A DNA stretch of 40,133 bases from UBA8752 sp049610565 (GCA_049610565.1 JBMYZR010000015.1:1-40133); one strand, 5' to 3'; positions 31,946 through 40,133 are shown, counted from the stretch's first letter. Notes: generated from the letters alone by a model not told the origin. Program-made: numbers and translations.

Positions 31946-34900
31946 TTAGTCGCAGATGGTGTGCGGAATTGCAAATCGAATTTGCGTGGGTTGTGATCGT
32001 TGTATGACCCCGAAATGCTCGGGGATGGCGTCCGGTGCAGAAGGCCGGTTGATGTCGTCGTAGGCGCCGCCGGCGGGCTCTTCACCAAGTGTGCCCCTGC
32101 AGCCATATCCATCCGTGATGTGGATGGAATACATCGAAGCGCTGAGCGACCCCACAACGGAGGCGAGGGGTTGGTGCAGTTCTGTATACGGGGGCATGAG
32201 GTCAATGAGGGTGACCATCCAGGTCAAGGAATCGCCGGTGCCCCCTTCGTACAGCAGTTCGATCTGTCCTTCCGGATTGTCTGGTCCTTCTGGAATCTGG
32301 AGGAGCTGGATGCCGTGGAAGACCAGAGGATTCTCGAGATCGTCGCACCGGAACACACAGGGTTCGGATGGGTTGGCTTCGAAATTGAAGGCCAGCGGGT
32401 CCGAACACACGTCCAGTTCGTCACACAGGCCGTCCCCGTCAGAGTCCGGAGCAGTGAGCGCATACCCCACTTCGTTTTCTGAAGGCTCCACACAGGTGAC
32501 ACAGGCATTGGGGAAAACGCACTCTCCCGGATCGGTGGCGTCCGCGTTGTAATTGCAGGCTTCTTCTACGAGACATCCTGGAATTTCATCGACATCGCAG
32601 ACGCCGTCTCCGTCGATGTCCCCTGAAGACGTGGTTCCGGTGCCGTCTGATTCTCCCGTGCAGACTTCGCATGTTCCGGGAGTGGGGTAAACACAAACTG
32701 CGGCCTGATTGGAGTCGAAAGCGTGCACCTCCATGATGGCTGCGGCATCGTAGTTGCAGGCCTCCGTGTCCATGCAGCCAATGTGGAAATCACAGTATTG
32801 GTTGGCAATACAGCTGAGGTCCGCTTCGTCAATCGGCGTGTAGTTGGAGGCGCGATTGTCCGTGCAGTACCCGGTGCAACTTCCTTCTTCGAGCTCCGTG
32901 GCCCACGGTTCGTAATTGCACGCATCTTCATCTGTGCACCCATAGATTTCTGTGCACGTGATGATTTCAAAGGCTATGTCATTATGGGATGACGTCGAAT
33001 TTTGATTGAAGAAAGAAGAGCCAAACGGATACGAGTCAAATGGATTCTTTGGGCTGGCCCAGTTTCCGTCGAGGAGCTGAATGAAAAGCGCTTTCCCGGG
33101 CTGAACATCCACGGGGATGTCCAAGGCGAAGAAGAGCTGATAGGCAGTCAGGCCAAAGTGCTGCGCTTGTGTCCAGCTCGGCGAATCGAATTCGTCAAGG
33201 ATGGTGGCTGTGGTGGGGTCGAAGGCATTGTCACCTTGCCAGATTCGGATGGTGAATGCTTCGGTTTGGGCAAACAACTGGACCAATCGAATTCCCGTGA
33301 CGTACAGCTCGTCGGACAGGGTGAAGCTTTGAAGGCTGTTGGGTCCTGCAATCGAGCCGTAATAAGGGGCTTGGCCGAATTCGGAGATGCTGATGGTCGA
33401 CTGGCACAGCTCCATGCACCCCCCGGGATCGATTTGTGTTTCTCCGCCAATGCAGCCGCAGGTCGGGGATTCAAAAGCAAACCCTCCGCAATCGCCATTG
33501 CAGTCGGCGAAGACGCAGCTCCCGTCGTCTTCCAGCGGGGGGTAGGTAATTCCATCGGCGACGACGGGGTTGTAGTTGCAGGCTGAAGCATCCGTGCACC
33601 CGATGCAGCTCTCGGCCGGGATGCCCGTGTTGCCTTCCCTGCATCCGCACCCCTCCACGAGGATGGCCGATCCGTTGCAGTCACCATTGCAGTCGAGGAC
33701 ATGACACTCTCCTCCGTCATGGGTCGCTGTCGGGTCAAAGTTGCAGGCCGTGGGGTCCACGCACGCCCAGTTCATTTGCCCCAGGGGATCGGGTTGGTAG
33801 GCAATGTGGAAGAGCAGGTCTCGGTTGGACGTGCTGAAGCCGATGCCGAGACCATGGCCATCGGGGTAGCCGTTTCCGCATTGGGCGACGGCATCTCCTT
33901 GGGTGAATTCGAACCGGTATTGACGGCCTTGTTGGAGGGGGATGCTGTCGAAATGGAAGGTGCGCCACGTGTCATTGTCTTCGCTGCAGCTCACGGATTC
34001 GGAGGGGGGCAGGGAGGTCGAGTACAGGACGGAATCGGCGAGGTGCCCATCGTGGACCACCAATTGGAGGCCCAGTTCCACCGTGCTGTCGGCCGTGCAT
34101 TGAAAGCCGGTCAAGTATCCATTCTCCGGTGCGGTCCAGGTTTGGCCTTGCAATCGAGATGTACAGGGATTGTCGCCATTGGCAATGAGGCTGGCGTTGG
34201 GGCCGTTCGGACACTGGATGAATTGTTCTGGCTGAGCGGGGTCCACACATCCACATCCGTCGATCACGAGGGCTTGGCCGCCGTCTGTTCCTTGGCAATC
34301 GGTATAGGTGCAGAAGGAAGGATGGTGCTCGGTGGCCGTCCAGTCCCAATTGGTGGCTTCTGGGTCACCGCACCCCCAATCCGTGAAATCCGTGCAGATG
34401 TCCAATTCGAACAACATGCTTGAAGCGGTCTCGCCATAATCCGTGAATCCGGTGCCGGGGAGCAAGCCGCTTGAACAAGCACCGACAGAATATCCTTGGA
34501 TGAGCTCGAGGACATAGGTTTCGTCTGGGAACAGCAGGAGGGATTCTGGTTGCCAATACCGGTTTTTGTATCCGGAGGGTGTGCCGCAATTCTCATTGAT
34601 CTGGCAGATGTTGGCGATGGAACTGCTCGAGTAGACTATGTCACCTGTGTTCCAATTGCCCGCATCGCATTCCAATCCGGGTGGGGCCTTGCGGATGTTG
34701 AACTGGATGGGGGACGAGCAGCACGCCGCGATGGTGGCCTGTTTCAGTTGGCAGAATTCGGGCACTGTGAAGCTTTGCCCTTTCATTAAATACGGAGAGC
34801 ATGCCGTGCGGTCGCCGCCCAGATTCTGGGTAACGCAACCGTCGATGCACAAGCCAGCTGGAATACCGGTGTTTCCACCGATGCAGCCACACTCGACGGT

Positions 34901-35755
34901 GGCGATGGCCGAACCGCCACATACGTTGGCGCAGTCCTCTGTCGCGCACGAGCCGTCATCGATCATGGGGTGGAACCACCCCTCCACCAAGGGGATGGAG
35001 TCATAATTGCACGCGGTAGGGTCGGTGCATCCATAGCAGTCGGCGGCTGTGAGCCCTGTGGATCCCCCAATGCAGGTGCAACCAGACAAGATGTAGGCAG
35101 AACCTCCGCAATCGCCGGCACAGTCGATGGTGGTGCATGTCCCATCTTCTGCCTCTGCCAGCGGGTTGAAGTTGCACGCTGTTTCGTCCGTGCAGCCAAA
35201 CACAATGTCCGCCGCACACACGGAGGCCTCGAACAACAAGTCGAGACTGGGGCCGCTCGTGTAGGAGAAGAAAGCGTGTCCTCCCGGGTAGTCGTTTCCG
35301 CTGCATCCAGCCTTTCCGTAGCCTTCCAGGAATTCGAGTGTGTACTGCTTGCCTTCCTGCACGCCGATTCCGGTGAGGTCGAACTGGGCGTACGAGTATG
35401 CCGATGCGGTCGTTTCAGTGGGCAGACAGTCTGAAATCAGTCCGGTCGTGCCCAGAAGTGGGCTGGACACCCCGAGCAGGATGCCTTCGTTCCATTCGTC
35501 CTCGCCTGTGGGATTCAGTCGGATTGCGATTTGGGTGGTGGAGGCGAGGCACCGGGCTACCGAGAGGTGATGGAGCCAGCCTGTGCTTTCTGCAGTGAAG
35601 GTCTGTCCGGTGATCAGGGAAGGTCCGCAGATGGCGCCGGGATGTCCAAACGCAGTCTCCGTGCTGTCACAGGTGAACTGCCCCAGTGCCAACAGGGGCA
35701 TCAGGGCCAGACAGAGCGCGAAACGACGCGCGCGTCGGAGAGCAGGGTGAAGCAT
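31946..35755 (-). CDS. Secreted cysteine-rich repeat protein (1,269 aa), cotranscribed with the giant gene
   Basis: Starts with a clear signal peptide: basic MLHPALRRARR, hydrophobic core, and ALG/Q cleavage after residue 25. The body alternates two building blocks. Four beta-sandwich units (about residues 30-180, 308-453, 517-655 and 783-933) carry the pattern G-Q-S/T-F/W-T...V/L-x-x-G-x-x-Y-x-x-E/F-x-x-G. About ten short cysteine modules (GCTDETACNF, GCTDPTACNY and variants) are often followed by DCNGDCGG-x-A and a C-x-C-IGG turn. DxDGDGxCD loops near the end suggest calcium binding. Residues about 1166-1222 resemble a SprB-type repeat (EGQIELLYEGGTG...YSIHITDGYGC). I see no T9SS sorting domain at the C terminus. 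The stop codon lies 10 nt before the giant gene's start. A surface or extracellular role is inferred; the specific function is unknown. Confidence 0.9.
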   Translation of the reverse strand: MLHPALRRARRFALCLALMPLLALGQFTCDSTETAFGHPGAICGPSLITGQTFTAESTGWLHHLSVARCLASTTQIAIRLNPTGEDEWNEGILLGVSSPLLGTTGLISDCLPTETTASAYSYAQFDLTGIGVQEGKQYTLEFLEGYGKAGCSGNDYPGGHAFFSYTSGPSLDLLFEASVCAADIVFGCTDETACNFNPLAEAEDGTCTTIDCAGDCGGSAYILSGCTCIGGSTGLTAADCYGCTDPTACNYDSIPLVEGWFHPMIDDGSCATEDCANVCGGSAIATVECGCIGGNTGIPAGLCIDGCVTQNLGGDRTACSPYLMKGQSFTVPEFCQLKQATIAACCSSPIQFNIRKAPPGLECDAGNWNTGDIVYSSSSIANICQINENCGTPSGYKNRYWQPESLLLFPDETYVLELIQGYSVGACSSGLLPGTGFTDYGETASSMLFELDICTDFTDWGCGDPEATNWDWTATEHHPSFCTYTDCQGTDGGQALVIDGCGCVDPAQPEQFIQCPNGPNASLIANGDNPCTSRLQGQTWTAPENGYLTGFQCTADSTVELGLQLVVHDGHLADSVLYSTSLPPSESVSCSEDNDTWRTFHFDSIPLQQGRQYRFEFTQGDAVAQCGNGYPDGHGLGIGFSTSNRDLLFHIAYQPDPLGQMNWACVDPTACNFDPTATHDGGECHVLDCNGDCNGSAILVEGCGCREGNTGIPAESCIGCTDASACNYNPVVADGITYPPLEDDGSCVFADCNGDCGGFAFESPTCGCIGGETQIDPGGCMELCQSTISISEFGQAPYYGSIAGPNSLQSFTLSDELYVTGIRLVQLFAQTEAFTIRIWQGDNAFDPTTATILDEFDSPSWTQAQHFGLTAYQLFFALDIPVDVQPGKALFIQLLDGNWASPKNPFDSYPFGSSFFNQNSTSSHNDIAFEIITCTEIYGCTDEDACNYEPWATELEEGSCTGYCTDNRASNYTPIDEADLSCIANQYCDFHIGCMDTEACNYDAAAIMEVHAFDSNQAAVCVYPTPGTCEVCTGESDGTGTTSSGDIDGDGVCDVDEIPGCLVEEACNYNADATDPGECVFPNACVTCVEPSENEVGYALTAPDSDGDGLCDELDVCSDPLAFNFEANPSEPCVFRCDDLENPLVFHGIQLLQIPEGPDNPEGQIELLYEGGTGDSLTWMVTLIDLMPPYTELHQPLASVVGSLSASMYSIHITDGYGCRGTLGEEPAGGAYDDINRPSAPDAIPEHFGVIQRSQPTQIRFAIPHTICD
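32090..35220 (-). repeat. ACNY-type cysteine modules and calcium loops in the 1,269-aa protein
   Basis: Ten copies of the module C-x-D/E-xx-A-C/T/S/F-N-Y/F/W...C can be counted. Most have the form GCTDPTACNY, a loop of 8-20 residues, then DDGSC or similar. Degenerate copies include GCGDPEATNW and VCSDPLAFNF. The same module occurs about 14 times in the giant protein, which ties the two genes together. The molecular function of the module is not known to me. Confidence 0.85.
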
Positions 35756-36190
35756 TTGGTCAAGGCCGCCTTCCCCTCCTGAAATGAAGGGTAGGATAGC
35801 TCTTACAATGTAGTGTGCCGATTTCTGAAGGGGTGGTGTATTATCTCCGATTGTCGGTCTGTGGTTTAGGCATCATAACGTGTCTCGACACGGCGTTCAT
35901 TTATTTGTTTTCGTATACACATATTGTCTTTTGGTTTTTTTATATAGCCCTTCAATTTTGCCTTCGGATTGTCAGGACATGGTGACGTTTGCTTTTTTGG
36001 GCATTGCATTACACGCCCCTGTCGAATCGGGCAGTGAGGGGGCTGTGGAGTTGGGTGGACTTGGACCGGATTTGGGTGGTGTACCGAGGCGCAATGGAGG
36101 TCCGAGCAGCCCCCGATTTGAGCCTCGGCCGTCCGGCAGGGATTCCTTAGCTTCGTCCCGCTTGATTCGCACCCTTTCGCGCACCGCAGC
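35756..36190. promoter_or_regulatory. Divergent intergenic region between the secreted-protein operon and the coaD operon
   Basis: This 435-bp gap has no convincing gene. It contains an AT-rich island at about 35880-35960 in otherwise GC-rich sequence, as expected for divergent promoters. On the minus strand an AGGAGG lies at 35775-35780, about 19 nt from the ATG at 35755, which is too far for normal ribosome binding. Both flanking start codons lack a well-placed Shine-Dalgarno sequence, as is usual in Bacteroidota. No operator or riboswitch was recognised. Confidence 0.6.
35930..35960 (+). promoter_or_regulatory. Candidate Bacteroidota-type promoter for the plus-strand operon
   Basis: TTTG at 35930-35933 is followed after 19 nt by CAATTTTG at 35953-35960, one mismatch from the Bacteroidota -7 consensus TAnnTTTG and at the consensus spacing. 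It would give a leader of about 225 nt. A second -7-like box, TAGCTTCG at 36148-36155, lies much closer to the ATG but lacks a well-spaced -33 element. Which one is used cannot be decided from sequence alone. Confidence 0.35.
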
Positions 36191-37111
36191 ATGAACGATT
36201 CGAACGACAAATTCCGGAACCTGCTCTACCTGGTCCGGAGCCACAGCTTCAGCCTGATCCTCCTCGCAGCCGGCTTGGCATGGACCACCATGTACATCCG
36301 CTCCGTGATGGCGTCCACCGACACGGCGGACCTCAGCCAGCCGACCGACATGCTGTTCGCGGGCCTCGCGCTCATCATCAGTGCCATCGTGGCGATGCCC
36401 GCTGTGTTGGACCGCATTCCCCAAGCGGCGTTCCGCGGTCTCATGGCCGTGGGCATCCTCGGTGCGGGCTATTTCTTCATGGCCGCCACCAACAGCGTCC
36501 TCGATGAGGAGCAGTTCCAGGCCGACCGGGCCCGGTTCAACGCCATGACCATCCAACGTCTCACTGACATCCGCGACGCCGAGTTGGCGTACCGCGAGGT
36601 CAAGGGAGAATTCACCAACAGCTTCGACACCCTGCTGGCGTTCATCAACGCGCCGTTGGTTCCGCTCAACTTTTCAATCGGCTCCTTCCACGACACCCTG
36701 CCGGAAGCGCAGAGCTATGAGGAGGGCTACGTGATCAAGCGCTCTGACGTCCCGGGCATCGCCGCGGAAATGGGCTGGACGGACCAGGCGCTTCTGGACA
36801 GCATCACCGCAGACGCCGTGAGCTACAAGGTGCGGGACACCCTGTACACCACCTTCTTCGCGGAGAACTTCGCCGATGAGAAGCGGGCAGACAAGAAGCT
36901 GCCGGCGGTCAACCTGGATTCCTTGACGTTCAGCCCGACATCGGGCGAGCGGTTCGCCATAGACACGACCTACGTCGAGCAGAGTGGATTGCTGATCAGC
37001 GCCATCAAGGTGCAGGACCCGACGCCGTTTGGCCGTCCCAACGTCAAGAAGGACACGTTGAAGTTCGGCTCCCTCGTCGAAGCCCACACGGATGGCAACT
37101 GGCGCCAGTAA
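36191..37111 (+). CDS. Uncharacterised three-helix inner-membrane protein (306 aa)
   Basis: Three hydrophobic segments (residues 19-36, 54-73 and 83-100) are followed by a soluble, mostly helical C-terminal region of about 200 residues. Just after the membrane part comes QRLTDIRDAELAYREVKGEF and then FDTLLAFI. This resembles the 'R-x-A-Q/E-x-A-Y-K...G-x-Y/F-T-x-x-F-D-x-L' segment of conserved Bacteroidota proteins of unknown function. No catalytic motif is visible. It is the first gene of the operon and overlaps the next gene by 20 nt, so the two products probably act together or are at least coordinately made. Family name not known to me; it is a real gene by length, membrane pattern and tight packing. 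Confidence 0.85.
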   Translation: MNDSNDKFRNLLYLVRSHSFSLILLAAGLAWTTMYIRSVMASTDTADLSQPTDMLFAGLALIISAIVAMPAVLDRIPQAAFRGLMAVGILGAGYFFMAATNSVLDEEQFQADRARFNAMTIQRLTDIRDAELAYREVKGEFTNSFDTLLAFINAPLVPLNFSIGSFHDTLPEAQSYEEGYVIKRSDVPGIAAEMGWTDQALLDSITADAVSYKVRDTLYTTFFAENFADEKRADKKLPAVNLDSLTFSPTSGERFAIDTTYVEQSGLLISAIKVQDPTPFGRPNVKKDTLKFGSLVEAHTDGNWRQ

Positions 37112-37952
37112 CGGCCAGACCAACTTCATGTTGACGGCGCTGGATGGGAAGCAGGATCTTCCGCCCGGCGACCACCCCCTTTGGATTTTTGATGAAGGCC
37201 ACGCCGTGCGCTGGCTCCGCACCACTGAAGACCGTTCGGCCTTGGTGGAGGCCGGGTGCCAAATGTGGTCGGCGGTGACCGAAGCCGCCAAGCGGGAGGA
37301 ACGCACCGAATGGCTTTCCGAGCGGTTGCATGCGGCCTCTACCGAAGCGGTGACCTGGATGAGCGATGGAGCTGCGACGCTCGTTCCGGAGCCCCTGCGT
37401 AACAAAGCCGGCGATGCGGATTGGTTGGAGGCCGAGACCGGCTTGCGCCATCTGGGAACGGATGCCGAAACCGTGGTGGGCTCTCCGTATGTGGTGGTTG
37501 TCGCGCCGGATCACGGCATGCGGCAAGCGATTTCCGCGGTGTCGCCGAGGGTCGTCTTCCGGCATCCCCGGGCCGTTCTCGCCGAAGGATTCCTCCGCGA
37601 GGAGCGGGGGCGCGACCGGCGGGCTTTGGCCGTCCATCTGGGGGCTGGGTGCGTCGACCTGGTGCTCGTGGAATCCGACGCGCTCGTGGCGTCCGTTCAC
37701 CACGAAACGAGCGCCACGTCGGACGCGGTCTATCGCGCCGTCCATTTGTTGCACGCCATGGGCTTCGACGACCAGGTGGCCGTGCAATTGAGCGGAATGG
37801 TCAAGCCCATGGGCGAGGCGCACAAGGCCTTCCAGCGGCACTTCGACAAGGTGGACCTCCACTACGGCCGCTTCATCCCCGCTTTGGGTGATGTGACCGG
37901 CCTCCACCGCCAACAGTTCCTGCCCCTCATCCAGTTGATCCGGTGCGCATAA
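37092..37952 (+). CDS. DUF3822 family protein (286 aa)
   Basis: Length, position immediately before rsmD, and pattern match DUF3822, a Bacteroidota family of unknown function. Recognisable parts are TLVPEPLRN at about residues 96-104, then SPYVVVVAPDHGM, a following strand-rich half (RRALAVHLGAGCVDLVLVE), and a C-terminal helix-and-strand segment with VAVQLSGMVKP. From memory, a solved member has an actin-like ATPase fold, related to pilus protein PilM, but nucleotide-binding residues cannot be confirmed here. ATG at 37092 overlaps the preceding gene by 20 nt; the stop overlaps the rsmD start by 10 nt, implying translational coupling. Cytoplasmic, with no signal peptide or membrane segment. 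Confidence 0.82.
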   Translation: MATGASNGQTNFMLTALDGKQDLPPGDHPLWIFDEGHAVRWLRTTEDRSALVEAGCQMWSAVTEAAKREERTEWLSERLHAASTEAVTWMSDGAATLVPEPLRNKAGDADWLEAETGLRHLGTDAETVVGSPYVVVVAPDHGMRQAISAVSPRVVFRHPRAVLAEGFLREERGRDRRALAVHLGAGCVDLVLVESDALVASVHHETSATSDAVYRAVHLLHAMGFDDQVAVQLSGMVKPMGEAHKAFQRHFDKVDLHYGRFIPALGDVTGLHRQQFLPLIQLIRCA

Positions 37953-38491
37953 TCGGAGGCAGCCTCAAGGGCCGGCGGTTCTCGCCACCCCGCCATTTCA
38001 AGGGACGGCCGACCACGGACTTCGGCCGTGAAGGCCTGTTCAATCTGCTGCGCTCGCGGCTTGACCTCGACGGCCTCGAGGCCCTCGACCTGTTCGCCGG
38101 ATCGGGAGCGGTGTCCTACGAATTGGCGAGCCGGGGTGCGGTCAGCGTGACGGCCATCGAGCAGGATTCCGGCGCATGCCGCTACATCCAGCATCAGGCC
38201 CGCGACTTCGGTCTGGACGGCATCCGCGTCGTCCGTGGTGATGCCTTTGCGTTTCTCGGCCGGGCCATGACCCAGTACGAGCTCGTGTTTGCCGATCCCC
38301 CGTACACCGACCCCCGTTTGGAGACCTTGCCGGATTTGGTTCGGGAGGCGGGACTGGTCGCCAAGGGGGGGCTCTTCGTGCTCGAGCACGGAGACCGGCG
38401 GGATTTTTCGGAATGCGAGGGTTTCGTCGAGATGAGGAAGTACGGTCACGTCCATTTCAGTTTCTTTGATTTCCATGGAAGCGAAACCTGA
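37943..38491 (+). CDS. rsmD: 16S rRNA (guanine(966)-N(2))-methyltransferase RsmD
   Basis: RsmD transfers a methyl group from S-adenosylmethionine to N2 of G966 of 16S rRNA in the small ribosomal subunit. The 182-aa product has the family's N-terminus (RIIGGSLKGR, residues 2-11). The GRPTTDFGREGLFNLL segment follows at 21-36, then the SAM-binding loop DLFAGSG at 49-55 and the catalytic DPPY at 118-121. The size is normal. It begins with GTG at 37943; this start gives the canonical N-terminus and overlaps the DUF3822 stop by 10 nt. The 3' end overlaps coaD by 17 nt. All expected motifs are intact. Confidence 0.97.
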   Translation: MRIIGGSLKGRRFSPPRHFKGRPTTDFGREGLFNLLRSRLDLDGLEALDLFAGSGAVSYELASRGAVSVTAIEQDSGACRYIQHQARDFGLDGIRVVRGDAFAFLGRAMTQYELVFADPPYTDPRLETLPDLVREAGLVAKGGLFVLEHGDRRDFSECEGFVEMRKYGHVHFSFFDFHGSET

Positions 38492-38972
38492 CGGCGTGAA
38501 ACGGGCGGTGTTCCCCGGTTCGTTCGACCCCATCACCCGGGGACACGAAAACATCCTGCGGCGGGCGGCCGGCCTGTTTGACGAGGTGGTCATCGCCATT
38601 GGGGTCAACCAGGACAAGAAGAGCATGTTCCCGCTCGACCAGCGCGTGGCGTGGTGCGAAGCCACGTTTGCCGACCTGCCCCATGTGCGGGTCGACTGCT
38701 TCGAAGGCCTGACCGCGGACTACTGTCGCCGCATTGGCGCGGGCTGGCTCATCCGCGGTGTGCGCAATGGGGGAGATTTCGAATACGAGCGCACCATCGC
38801 CCAGATGACCAAGTACCTCGACGCTGGTTTGGAGACGCTCATCCTGTTCACTGATCCCGAGCACGCGCCGATTTCGAGCAGTGTCGTGCGGGACATCGTG
38901 CACCACGGTGGCGATGTTTCCCGTTTCGTTCCCGATGCCATCGATTTGTCGCCGGGGAAGTCTCCCTCCTGA
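38475..38972 (+). CDS. coaD: Phosphopantetheine adenylyltransferase CoaD
   Basis: CoaD catalyses the penultimate step of coenzyme A synthesis, joining 4'-phosphopantetheine and ATP to give dephospho-CoA and pyrophosphate. The 165-aa product shows the nucleotidyltransferase signature GSFDPITRGH at residues 15-24, with the (T/H)xGH-type histidine. RGVRNGGDFEYE follows at 94-105 and the ISSSVVRD motif at 133-140. I chose ATG at 38475; a TTG three codons upstream (38466) is in frame but less likely. The start lies inside the rsmD coding region, as expected for a coupled operon. Cytoplasmic, full length, no missing residues. Confidence 0.97.
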   Translation: MEAKPDGVKRAVFPGSFDPITRGHENILRRAAGLFDEVVIAIGVNQDKKSMFPLDQRVAWCEATFADLPHVRVDCFEGLTADYCRRIGAGWLIRGVRNGGDFEYERTIAQMTKYLDAGLETLILFTDPEHAPISSSVVRDIVHHGGDVSRFVPDAIDLSPGKSPS

Positions 38973-38976
38973 TTCC

Positions 38977-40133
38977 ATGATGTCTGCTGGATGCGCCGGT
39001 CTCCGCTGTCGGGCACTCCTGCTCGCGGTGCTGTCACTGGCCGCCGCCACGTCGCCGCTCAGGGTCGTAGCCCTGTCATCGGATTCGGTGCGCACGGCGC
39101 TGCTCCTGCCCGGATTGGAAGGCCGGCCTTTCGTGGTTTGGGACATCCAGCCCCTGACCGGGGCCCGTCGGGAAATCAAGGAGGGGGCGGTTGGATTGGA
39201 TGGCCGCATGGCACTCAGTTGGCCAGCGGATGGGGCCCTGCGATTGTTGCGGGTGGACTGTGCTGGGTCGACCTGGACGGTGCCGGTGGTGGAGGCGTGG
39301 CCTGCGGGGACTCAGTTGGTGCCGGCCCCTCCCGGACGCGCTCCGTTTGCCAGACGGCCCGGGGCGATTCAGCTGGGTGACGGTCAGGGTGACCGCACAG
39401 TGCAACGCTTGGCCGCTTTTGAATCGGCGATGGAGGAAGTGGAGTCCGATGCGGCTGTGGAATGGCAGCGTCAGTGGCTGATGGGCGATGCGGCACGGGG
39501 CGGTGAAGCCGAGGTGCTGGGTGGCCGGATCGGCGAAAGTGAAAACAGTGGGGATGCCATGCCAATGGAGACCATTGGGATCGGGCGCCGTTTGGACTCC
39601 TTGCACAGCGTGGCCGCCCTCGGAGCCGCGGAATCGGTGGTGGCCTACATCGAAGCCTTGCGCTGGCGGACCACCTTGGATTTGCCGGGAACGGACATGG
39701 ATGCTGCGCGCCTGGAATGGCAGTCGCTGGTTGCACCGGATGTCTCCTCTCAGTCCGCGGCTCTCCGGTTTGCGGAAGGTGTGCTGCGTTTTGCCACCGA
39801 GGACACGTGGCCGGACACCTTGGTGCAACGCCACAACAAGGCGTTGGACCAGGGGGACTTCGATGCGCTGGTGTCGACCACCGCCAACTGGTGGGGTGGG
39901 GCCGACCCCGCCAAGACCGAGGTCTGGCTGTTGATGCGGTTGGCCCGGGATGGGTTTGGCGTGCGGACGCCGTCGGAGCCCTTTGCCGATCGGCGGTGGC
40001 CTGCGGGCTTGAGCCGGTTGCTGGAGGTCCTGGGACAACGCGCTGAAACGGCCGCGGAACTCCGACTGTTGCAGTCCGAATGGCGCAAAAGCGGCGCCAT
40101 CCCGCAACCGTTGCGGTGCTTCGACCAACGCGA
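38977..40133 (+). CDS. Exported protein of unknown function, N-terminal part, cut by window edge
   Basis: An open frame of 385 codons runs from ATG at 38977 (a second ATG follows at 38980) to the end of the window without a stop. It begins 4 nt after the coaD stop, so it belongs to the operon. The N-terminus looks like a signal peptide: basic residues in GLRCR, then ALLLAVLSLAAA. A beta-rich stretch follows (FVVWDIQPLTG...LDGRMALSWPADGALRLLRVDC), then a helical region rich in Trp, Arg and Glu. This outline resembles the N-terminal part of Bacteroidota TlpA-like thioredoxin-fold proteins (a DUF4369-like beta domain, then helices), whose thioredoxin domain would lie beyond the window. That identity is a guess; no CxxC motif is visible here. 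Confidence 0.8.
   Translation, partial: MMSAGCAGLRCRALLLAVLSLAAATSPLRVVALSSDSVRTALLLPGLEGRPFVVWDIQPLTGARREIKEGAVGLDGRMALSWPADGALRLLRVDCAGSTWTVPVVEAWPAGTQLVPAPPGRAPFARRPGAIQLGDGQGDRTVQRLAAFESAMEEVESDAAVEWQRQWLMGDAARGGEAEVLGGRIGESENSGDAMPMETIGIGRRLDSLHSVAALGAAESVVAYIEALRWRTTLDLPGTDMDAARLEWQSLVAPDVSSQSAALRFAEGVLRFATEDTWPDTLVQRHNKALDQGDFDALVSTTANWWGGADPAKTEVWLLMRLARDGFGVRTPSEPFADRRWPAGLSRLLEVLGQRAETAAELRLLQSEWRKSGAIPQPLRCFDQR

Noticed and set aside
31936..32205. A 90-codon N-terminal extension of the giant protein
   Set aside because: It overlaps the 3' end of the upstream gene in another frame, has no export signal, and would bury the strong signal peptide that starts at 31935.
35972..36556. 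A minus-strand open frame crossing the divergent intergenic region
   Set aside because: It runs antisense through the membrane-helix part of the 306-aa gene and has a composition typical of a shadow frame, with no recognisable motif.
38466..38474. A TTG start three codons upstream of coaD
   Set aside because: The ATG at 38475 gives the usual CoaD N-terminal spacing, and nothing favours the rarer start.
39076..40128. A 350-codon minus-strand open frame at the right edge
   Set aside because: The plus strand here holds an open frame with a signal peptide, 4 nt after coaD and running off the window; the minus frame is Pro/Arg/His-rich as in a shadow.

Overview
The window looks like a chromosomal segment of a GC-rich member of the Bacteroidota, probably a marine or freshwater Flavobacteriales-type lineage. 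Four things suggest this: a C-terminal type IX secretion (T9SS) sorting domain; two secreted proteins full of the 'GCTDPTACNY'-type cysteine modules common in Flavobacteriales surface proteins; the gene order DUF3822 - rsmD - coaD, which I recognise from Bacteroidota; and start sites without clear Shine-Dalgarno sequences.

Layout. (1) Bases 1-340, minus strand: the N-terminal part of a RecD-like ATP-dependent helicase running off the left edge. (2) Bases 487-31935, minus strand: one uninterrupted gene for a secreted protein of 10,482 residues (roughly 1.1 MDa), followed by an 11-bp-stem terminator at 437-463. (3) Bases 31946-35755, minus strand: a secreted cysteine-rich protein of 1,269 residues, ending 10 bp before the giant gene starts, so the two probably form an operon. 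(4) Bases 35756-36190: a divergent intergenic region with an AT-rich core. (5) From 36191 to the right edge, plus strand: a tightly packed operon of five genes (three-helix membrane protein, DUF3822 protein, rsmD, coaD, and an exported protein cut by the window edge), overlapping by 20, 10 and 17 nt and then separated by 4 nt.

The giant protein carries, from N to C terminus: a signal peptide; about 16 cadherin-like beta-sandwich repeats; a LamG-like domain; a long stretch of C-type-lectin-like domains mixed with cysteine modules; a P-domain-like segment; fibronectin-III, LamG and carboxypeptidase-regulatory-like domains; clusters of DxDxDG calcium-loop repeats; a Ser/Thr-rich beta-hairpin followed by two hydrophobic helices; a LamG domain split by a large insertion; and a T9SS sorting domain. 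It is best read as a cell-surface or released adhesin/scaffold. The upstream protein shares the cysteine modules but has no T9SS sorting domain that I can see.

The plus-strand operon is housekeeping (16S rRNA methylation, coenzyme A synthesis) plus uncharacterised conserved genes. The main points of interest are the size and nested-domain construction of the giant gene, its possible membrane-inserting segment, its mosaic base composition and the two-gene secreted-protein operon. No tRNA, rRNA, CRISPR array, insertion sequence or phage gene was seen.
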